The position numbers were made by a program, and so were the translations under genes. A stretch of DNA of 53,074 nucleotides from contig JALAGS010000060.1 in assembly GCA_022712315.1 (NCBI GenBank), positions 1 to 53,074 on the forward strand, given 5' to 3'. Source of the stretch: Sphingobacterium sp. (GTDB lineage: Bacteria > Bacteroidota > Bacteroidia > Sphingobacteriales > Sphingobacteriaceae). Positions within the stretch are counted from its first letter, which is position 1. Each line of letters opens with the position of its first letter. Under the pieces are notes generated by a model. The model did no database searches and was not told the DNA's origin. It saw nothing but the letters and a program-made list of their open reading frames with translations. Shown here piece after piece: positions 47,419 to 53,074 of this stretch.

Positions 47419-48279
47419 TTATTTAACTAATCGTATTAAATACTCCCCATATCCGGACTTTCTTAGCGGGGTAGCAACATCTAATAACTGTTGTTGATTA
47501 ATATAACCCATCCGATATGCGACTTCTTCTATAGCACCAATTTTCATCCCTTGCCGTTCTTCGATCACTTGGACAAATTGTGCTGCCTGCATCAAGGATT
47601 GCACCGTCCCTGTATCTAACCAGGCTGTTCCACGATCGAAAACGCCCACTTTTAGTTTGCCTTGGCGGAGATATTCTTTGTTAATATCCGTAATTTCAAG
47701 CTCCCCTCTCGGCGATGGCTTTATACTCTTAGCAATCGCTATAACATCATTATCGTAAAAATATATGCCCGGCACGGCGTAATTGGATTTAGGCTCTTTG
47801 GGCTTTTCCTCAATAGAAACCACATGCTTTTCTTGGTCAAATTCGACCACCCCATAACGTTCCGGATCTTGTACAGGATAGGCAAATACAACCCCTCCCT
47901 CTGGGTCAGCACAAGACTGTAATAGCTTGGACAACCCTGAACCATAAAAAATATTATCACCCAAAATAAGTGCCACCTTATCGTCGCCAATAAATTCTTC
48001 CCCCAATAAGAACGCCTGTGCCAATCCGTCGGGACTCGGCTGTTCTTTATACGCAAACCGGCAACCTAATTGCGAACCATCACCCAATAGCTTTTCGAAA
48101 TGAGGCAGATCCTGCGGTGTCGATATAATCAAAATTTCACGTATCCCAGCCAACATCAATGTGGACAGGGGGTAATATATCATAGGCTTATCATAGACAG
48201 GCATCAACTGTTTGCTTACAGCCAACGTAAGTGGATGTAATCGTGTCCCTGAACCTCCAGCCAATATAATTCCTTTCAT
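47419..48279 (-). CDS. rfbA: glucose-1-phosphate thymidylyltransferase
   Basis: 286 aa, the usual length. The N-terminal nucleotide-binding signature [16 protein letters not shown] is followed by [24 protein letters not shown], and ILGDNIFYG holds the metal-binding Asp. It makes dTDP-glucose from glucose-1-phosphate and dTTP, the first step of dTDP-L-rhamnose synthesis. It is the fourth of four genes in the order rfbB-rfbC-rfbD-rfbA, 49 bp after rfbD. Confidence 0.96.
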   Translation of the reverse strand: MKGIILAGGSGTRLHPLTLAVSKQLMPVYDKPMIYYPLSTLMLAGIREILIISTPQDLPHFEKLLGDGSQLGCRFAYKEQPSPDGLAQAFLLGEEFIGDDKVALILGDNIFYGSGLSKLLQSCADPEGGVVFAYPVQDPERYGVVEFDQEKHVVSIEEKPKEPKSNYAVPGIYFYDNDVIAIAKSIKPSPRGELEITDINKEYLRQGKLKVGVFDRGTAWLDTGTVQSLMQAAQFVQVIEERQGMKIGAIEEVAYRMGYINQQQLLDVATPLRKSGYGEYLIRLVK

Positions 48280-48328
48280 AACACTTTATTTAGATTCCAA
48301 AACAAGAATCTTTAATCCTTGCTATTTC

Positions 48329-49186
48329 TTAATTTTTAAATTCTTCGGCTAGCATTTTAGCCAAACTTACTTCCCAATGAGGCACCTCAACAGCAAAAAC
48401 AGACTTGATCTTTGATTTATCGAGCAAAGAATACTTCGGCCTACGTGCAGGTGTAGGATACGCACTCGTGGGAATCGGTTTTACTTGACAATTGAACGAA
48501 CGATAATCACGTATCGCTACAGCAAAGTCATACCAGGAAATCTCGCCTTCGTTGCTGTAGTTATAAATTCCCGCTTCCCATTTAGACGAATCTGCAATCT
48601 TTAATAGGGCTGCGGCAAGATCTTTTGCATAGGTAGGACTACCGATCTGATCATTGATCACACCCACTTCATCACGCTCGGCCATTAAACGACACATCGT
48701 TTTTACAAAGTTTTTGCCATAGGTGGAATATACCCAGGAAGTACGTATAATGATTGCTTCTGGACACCACTTCTGAATGGCCTGTTCTCCTGCCAGTTTG
48801 GTTTGCCCATATACATTGATGGGGGCGGTTTCTGCTGTTTCTGTTAAAGCTGAAGCAGAAGATCCATCAAAAACATAATCTGTCGAAATAGCGATTAGGC
48901 GTGTGCCATGAAGATGACAGTATTGTGCAATCTCCTCACAAGCCAAATGATTGACCAAATCAGCATTTACCTGATCCTCCTCAGCCTTGTCAACAGCCGT
49001 ATAAGCTCCCGCATGTATAATGAGATCCGGTTGATACATCCCCAAGATATCCTGAATAATCTGGATTTGATCCAATGGCAATTGTTTCCGATCCAAAAAG
49101 TAACACTCCTTTTCGGTATTATCCAGCAAAAGATCTTTTAGTTCTGAGCCAAGTTGTCCTGAAGCTCCTGTTATAAGAATCCGCAT
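48329..49186 (-). CDS. rfbD: dTDP-4-dehydrorhamnose reductase
   Basis: 285 aa, short-chain dehydrogenase fold. ILITGASGQLGSEL is the NAD(P) site, and the catalytic residues lie in ISTDYVFDG and INVYGQTKLAGE (Tyr-x-x-x-Lys). It does the last step, reducing dTDP-4-keto-L-rhamnose to dTDP-L-rhamnose. It is 6 bp downstream of rfbC. Confidence 0.96.
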   Translation of the reverse strand: MRILITGASGQLGSELKDLLLDNTEKECYFLDRKQLPLDQIQIIQDILGMYQPDLIIHAGAYTAVDKAEEDQVNADLVNHLACEEIAQYCHLHGTRLIAISTDYVFDGSSASALTETAETAPINVYGQTKLAGEQAIQKWCPEAIIIRTSWVYSTYGKNFVKTMCRLMAERDEVGVINDQIGSPTYAKDLAAALLKIADSSKWEAGIYNYSNEGEISWYDFAVAIRDYRSFNCQVKPIPTSAYPTPARRPKYSLLDKSKIKSVFAVEVPHWEVSLAKMLAEEFKN

Positions 49187-49192
49187 AGCATC

Positions 49193-49747
49193 TTAAATTA
49201 ACTTCAACCGTAATTCCGCAAAGGATTGTGCCTCTTGGTCCTTTTGGGAGAGAATCATTTGTTCTGCAGGAATCTGCCAGTCGACCGCCAACTCCGGATC
49301 CAATGGATTTACACCATCTTCCGATTCTTTGTGATAGCTATTATCACATTTATAAAAGAAAACCGCATGTTCCGATAACACCGAAAAACCATGTAAAAAG
49401 CCTCTTGGCACAAAGAGCTGCTTTCTATTTTCAGCTGAAAGCTCTACGCTGACATGCTGCCCAAAGGTCGGTGATCCCGGACGGACATCAACAGCGACAT
49501 CCAACACTTTTCCTTCCACAACCCGGACCAATTTTGCCTGTGCATATTCGCCGGCCTGCAAATGTAAGCCACGCACTACACCGAACTGCGATTTGGATTG
49601 ATTGTCCTGAACAAAATGTGGTGTGTAACCTAATATGGCGGTTAGTTTTGTCTCATTAAATGATTCAAAGAAATAACCTCTTTCATCTTCAAATACAGTC
49701 GGTTCGAGTATAAAGCAGCCTTTGAGTTTTGTTTCCGTATACGTCAT
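49193..49747 (-). CDS. rfbC: dTDP-4-dehydrorhamnose 3,5-epimerase
   Basis: 184 aa, a single cupin-type barrel. FEDERGYFFESFNE opens the family signature, and VVRGLHLQ carries the catalytic His; LFVPRGFLHGFSVL also belongs to the core. It epimerises C3 and C5 of dTDP-4-keto-6-deoxyglucose. Only 2 bp separate it from rfbB. Confidence 0.96.
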   Translation of the reverse strand: MTYTETKLKGCFILEPTVFEDERGYFFESFNETKLTAILGYTPHFVQDNQSKSQFGVVRGLHLQAGEYAQAKLVRVVEGKVLDVAVDVRPGSPTFGQHVSVELSAENRKQLFVPRGFLHGFSVLSEHAVFFYKCDNSYHKESEDGVNPLDPELAVDWQIPAEQMILSQKDQEAQSFAELRLKLI

Positions 49748-49749
49748 TC

Positions 49750-50805
49750 TTATGCGTCTTTATATTGTTTGTCGTAATAATGTTGATAATCGCCAGATGT
49801 TACATGTTCCAACCATTCCTGATTAGCTAAGAACCAATCTATCGTCCGTGACAAACCTTCTTCAAAAGTTACTGTTGGCTTCCATCCCAATTCCTCATTG
49901 ATCTTATTCGCATCAATTGCATAACGCAAATCATGCCCTGGCCGGTCCTTCACAAAGGTGATCAATTGCGCCGAAGAACCTTGGGGACGTCCCAATTTTT
50001 CATCCATCTGTTTGCACAATTCTTTGATCAGATCTATATTTTGCCATTCATTGAATCCACCGACATTATAGGAATCACCGTTTTTCCCTTCATGGAAAAC
50101 GAGATCGATGGCTTTTGCATGATCGATGACATATAACCAATCGCGGGTATATTTTCCATCACCATAGACAGGTAGCGGTTTATGATTTAAAATATTATGA
50201 ATGCACAAAGGAATCAATTTCTCGGGAAAATGGTTAGGCCCATAATTGTTGGAACAGTTTGTCAGAACAATAGGCAAGCCGTAGGTATCGTGGTAAGCCC
50301 GCACAAAATGATCGGAACTTGCTTTGGAAGCCGAATATGGCGAATGCGGATCATATTTTGTTTCTTCTGTAAAAAATCCCGTTGCACCCAATGCCCCGAA
50401 CACCTCATCCGTTGATACATGATGAAAACGTTTTCCTTCGAAATTATCTTTCCAGATTTCTCGGGCCGCATTCAATAAATTGACCGTTCCAATGACGTTG
50501 GTCATGACGAAAGCCATTGGATCGACAATCGAACGATCGACATGGGACTCCGCCGCCAAATGGATAATACCTTCGGGCTGATACGCTTGGAAAATAGCGG
50601 AGACAGCCTGCTGATCGGTAATATCCGCCTTAACAAAGGTATAATTAGGCAGATGCTCGATGTCCTTTAAATTCTCCAAATTACCTGCATAGGTCAAAGC
50701 ATCTAGATTAATAATTTGATATTCAGGGTATTTTAACACAAACTCACGGACAACATGGGAACCTATAAAGCCTGCTCCTCCAGTAATTAAAATTGTTTTA
50801 TTCAT
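49750..50805 (-). CDS. rfbB: dTDP-glucose 4,6-dehydratase
   Basis: 351 aa, extended short-chain dehydrogenase. ILITGGAGFIGSHVV binds NAD, and HLAAESHVDRSI, HVSTDEVFG and SPYSASKASSDH (Tyr-x-x-x-Lys) form the active site. It converts dTDP-glucose to dTDP-4-keto-6-deoxyglucose. It is the first gene of the rfbBCDA operon; the 200 bp upstream hold the terminator of the dehydratase gene and presumably this operon's promoter. Confidence 0.96.
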   Translation of the reverse strand: MNKTILITGGAGFIGSHVVREFVLKYPEYQIINLDALTYAGNLENLKDIEHLPNYTFVKADITDQQAVSAIFQAYQPEGIIHLAAESHVDRSIVDPMAFVMTNVIGTVNLLNAAREIWKDNFEGKRFHHVSTDEVFGALGATGFFTEETKYDPHSPYSASKASSDHFVRAYHDTYGLPIVLTNCSNNYGPNHFPEKLIPLCIHNILNHKPLPVYGDGKYTRDWLYVIDHAKAIDLVFHEGKNGDSYNVGGFNEWQNIDLIKELCKQMDEKLGRPQGSSAQLITFVKDRPGHDLRYAIDANKINEELGWKPTVTFEEGLSRTIDWFLANQEWLEHVTSGDYQHYYDKQYKDA

Positions 50806-50932
50806 ATAATGATTCTCGAATGTTTAGACCATTGGTCTTCGAATGATGCATTCAGCAAATAGTTCGCTAAAATTAGGATGATTTTTGGTAATTGACAAGT
50901 TTTAATCCATGAGTAAACGAAATAAACAAAAA

Positions 50933-50954
50933 AAGCCTTCAATGAAGAAGGCTT
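50933..50954 (-). terminator. terminator after the long-form nucleotide-sugar dehydratase gene
   Basis: Perfect 8-bp stem, AAGCCTTC (50933-50940) and GAAGGCTT (50947-50954), with a 6-nt loop and seven T in a row on the minus strand, counting the last two stem bases. It separates this gene from the rfb operon. Confidence 0.8.
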
Positions 50955-51005
50955 CTCACTTATTTATCGTGTTAATTTTTAAATTTTAGCTGTTTTATAC
51001 CAGGT

Positions 51006-53006
51006 TTACAGCACATTCTTTACCAAAGAATATACGGGCACCTCTACCGGAGCCTCATTCACCAATTCGATTTCTTCCTGCTCCACTTGTGTATCCAGCA
51101 CTTCGTATTCCGAATTTTGGGATTTGAACTCTGGAACGATCTGTTTCATTCCGGCGACGAGCTCCATAAAATCGGGCAATTGAACCTCCGCATCCAAAAT
51201 CTGCTTACAGATTGCATTAATCCGTTCTGCCTTCAGTGAAAGCTCGTCATGATTTACGTTTGCAATCATAATTTTAGGATGGTGTGTCTTCACCGTATTC
51301 TCATTATTCGCCAATAGTTCCTCGTAAATCTTTTCACCCGGACGTAATCCAACTATTTTGATATCAATATCTTCTGGATAACGATAGCCTTTCAATTTGA
51401 TCATCCGCTTAGCCAAATCGATAATCTTCACCGATTTACCCATATCGAATACAAATATCTCACCGCCTTTTCCCATCACACCGGCCTCCTGTACCAATTG
51501 ACATGCTTCGGGTATCGTCATAAAGAAACGGGTGATTTCAGGATGGGTCAATGTCAGCGGTCCCCCCTCGGCCATTTGCTTCTCAAAGAGCGGAATAACA
51601 GAGCCGTTGGAACCAAGTACATTTCCAAATCGGGTAATGATAAAGCTGGTGTTAGATTTACCGCTGCAGCTGCTCACATAGATTTCAGCCATCCGTTTGG
51701 TTGCCCCCATGACATTGGTTGGATTGACAGCCTTATCGGTCGATACCATCACCATCTTTTTTGTACCATATTGCATACAGAGGTCTGCCACATTTTTACT
51801 GCCCAATACATTGGTCTGAATAGACTCGTAGGGATTGGCCTCCATTAAAGGCACGTGTTTATAGGCTGCCGCATGAAAGACTAGATCAGGTTTGTATTGC
51901 GCAAAAATCTTCTGCATAAAGGCATAGTTACGCACATCACCTACGACACAGTGCATCTGCTCAGGCAGCGTAGCTTTAATCGATTGCTGTATATCGTACA
52001 ATGCAGACTCGGCCTGATCCAGCAGAATTAAGGTCTTATAATGACGTCTGGCGATCTGACGGGCCAGCTCAGAACCGATAGATCCGGCAGCACCGGTCAC
52101 CAGGATCACTTTACCCTGCATCTCCTGTTCGATCTCCGGGTGGTCGAGTTTAATCGGTTTCCGTCCCAATAGATCTTCAATCTTTAACGGTCGTATTTCA
52201 CGTTTGGCTCCTGAATTAAGTAAAATTCGCGCAGGTGGCATAATCTTTAGTTCAAGTCCAATATTTTGAAACCAGTCCGATACATACTCCAAACGCTCGG
52301 GATCGTTATTTTCAACAGCAATAATAACTTGTGAAATCTGATGTTTTTCAACAAATTCTTTGGATATTTCGGTAATATCACGGATTTTCAATCCTGCAAG
52401 CCGTTTACCTATACGCGAAATCTTATCTTCCACAAAAGCGACAACCTGATATTTGATCCGCTGGTCTTCTTTTAACAGGGAATAAGAAACAAGGCCGGGC
52501 CGTGAAGCACCGAAAATAAGTACATTTTCGCCTTTTCTCGCGGGTAAAAACAGGTATTCATAAATTGTACGATAAACAACCCTTGCCCCTACCATAATCA
52601 CCAATAAGATACAAGCCTGCATGGTCAATACACCATACGATAGACGCAAATAATCGCCTGCCATCGTGCCCTTTTCAAAAACAGCCTTGATCAAAAATGT
52701 CAGCAACATAAGCACAAGATAGGCCGAAGCTACTGTTTTGAATATTTTAATGGTATCACGGATGCCCGTTTGCCTGACAATACCCCGATAGGTATTATAG
52801 CAAAGAAAGGTGATAAAAAACACCGGTAATACGACCACAAGCTTCTTCAACATCAAAGCGATATCAAATACTCCTTTAAAGTTGTTGACCACATAGTTTG
52901 AAAACACATAACTTCCAAAAACAAACCACATATCGATCATTAATATAACCCAACGTGGATTGTCTTTGCGAAGACGTCTTTTTATATCTCCCAGAGAACC
53001 CATCAT
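51006..53006 (-). CDS. membrane-bound nucleotide-sugar 4,6-dehydratase (CapD/WbpM-like)
   Basis: 666 aa, the long form. Four transmembrane helices occupy about 15-170. A CoA-binding-like Rossmann domain (about 150-265) comes next, then the catalytic short-chain dehydrogenase domain (about 290-590) with VTGAAGSIGSELARQ. The active-site segment STDKAVNPTNVMGATKR has Met in place of the usual Tyr, as in WbpM-type enzymes. These make UDP-4-keto-6-deoxy-HexNAc at the membrane for capsule, O-antigen or glycoprotein sugars. It lies next to the dTDP-rhamnose genes but has its own terminator. The start may be Met1 or Met2. Confidence 0.92.
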   Translation of the reverse strand: MMGSLGDIKRRLRKDNPRWVILMIDMWFVFGSYVFSNYVVNNFKGVFDIALMLKKLVVVLPVFFITFLCYNTYRGIVRQTGIRDTIKIFKTVASAYLVLMLLTFLIKAVFEKGTMAGDYLRLSYGVLTMQACILLVIMVGARVVYRTIYEYLFLPARKGENVLIFGASRPGLVSYSLLKEDQRIKYQVVAFVEDKISRIGKRLAGLKIRDITEISKEFVEKHQISQVIIAVENNDPERLEYVSDWFQNIGLELKIMPPARILLNSGAKREIRPLKIEDLLGRKPIKLDHPEIEQEMQGKVILVTGAAGSIGSELARQIARRHYKTLILLDQAESALYDIQQSIKATLPEQMHCVVGDVRNYAFMQKIFAQYKPDLVFHAAAYKHVPLMEANPYESIQTNVLGSKNVADLCMQYGTKKMVMVSTDKAVNPTNVMGATKRMAEIYVSSCSGKSNTSFIITRFGNVLGSNGSVIPLFEKQMAEGGPLTLTHPEITRFFMTIPEACQLVQEAGVMGKGGEIFVFDMGKSVKIIDLAKRMIKLKGYRYPEDIDIKIVGLRPGEKIYEELLANNENTVKTHHPKIMIANVNHDELSLKAERINAICKQILDAEVQLPDFMELVAGMKQIVPEFKSQNSEYEVLDTQVEQEEIELVNEAPVEVPVYSLVKNVL

Positions 53007-53074
53007 AAATTTTCTTTTTTTTTATTTTTTTATAATATTTTCTTAGGCTCTTGTCTTAAACCCAATATATATAT

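Noticed and set aside
1..53074. CRISPR array, tRNA genes, integrase or phage genes
   Set aside because: I looked for regularly spaced repeats, tRNA-like cloverleaf sequences and recombinase motifs and saw none, but a search program could find a tRNA I missed.

Overview
The window looks like chromosomal DNA of a Bacteroidota bacterium of the Sphingobacteriaceae, most like Sphingobacterium. The reasons are two SusC/SusD pairs, many lipoproteins with a signal peptide ending in Cys-Lys-Lys, almost no Shine-Dalgarno sequences, and several promoters of the TTTG / TAnnTTTG type. Identities come from reading motifs in the translations; no database search was possible.

Layout. (1) 1-1118 has no convincing gene. 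It holds a strong rRNA-type promoter firing out of the left edge, a large TTAG/CTAA inverted repeat, and a G+C-richer block with a start-less open frame. (2) 1119-9321, minus strand: a glycan/glycoprotein-utilisation locus (SusC, SusD, fasciclin lipoprotein, DUF5007-like lipoprotein, M60 metallopeptidase). An intrinsic terminator sits just before the peptidase. (3) 9569-21594, minus strand: a second locus (SusC, SusD, a membrane sensor fused to a transposase-type zinc ribbon and HTH, a GH2 glycosidase with a malectin-like end, a beta-helix protein). (4) 22235-25359: signal peptidase I, a secreted protein of unknown function and a small lipoprotein. (5) 25474-30890, minus strand: a Sel1-repeat protein, a divergent HSP90-family ATPase and a helical-repeat protein, apparently one operon. 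(6) 31096-34862, plus strand: a TonB-dependent receptor and two His-rich DUF4625-like lipoproteins behind a promoter whose -7 element is overlapped by a palindrome, probably a metal (zinc?) uptake operon. (7) 34966-37454: response regulator, histidine kinase and PepSY-like protein. (8) 37588-46514: a GH127/GH146-type arabinofuranosidase, an AraC regulator, a CodA-like amidohydrolase, an acyltransferase and a TPR histidine kinase. (9) 46521-53006, minus strand: surface-polysaccharide genes (long-form nucleotide-sugar dehydratase, rfbB-rfbC-rfbD-rfbA, a rhamnosyltransferase-like GT2).

How they work together. The two Sus loci would bind and import host- or plant-derived glycans, with M60, GH2, the beta-helix protein and perhaps GH127 doing the cutting. 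The most unusual gene is the 7TM sensor at 14540-16492. Its cytoplasmic end is the DNA-binding part of an IS1595-type transposase without the catalytic domain, and its stop codon abuts the start of the GH2 gene, so it is probably a membrane-tethered regulator of its own locus. The second candidate for an undescribed system is the Sel1 / HSP90-like / helical-repeat trio.
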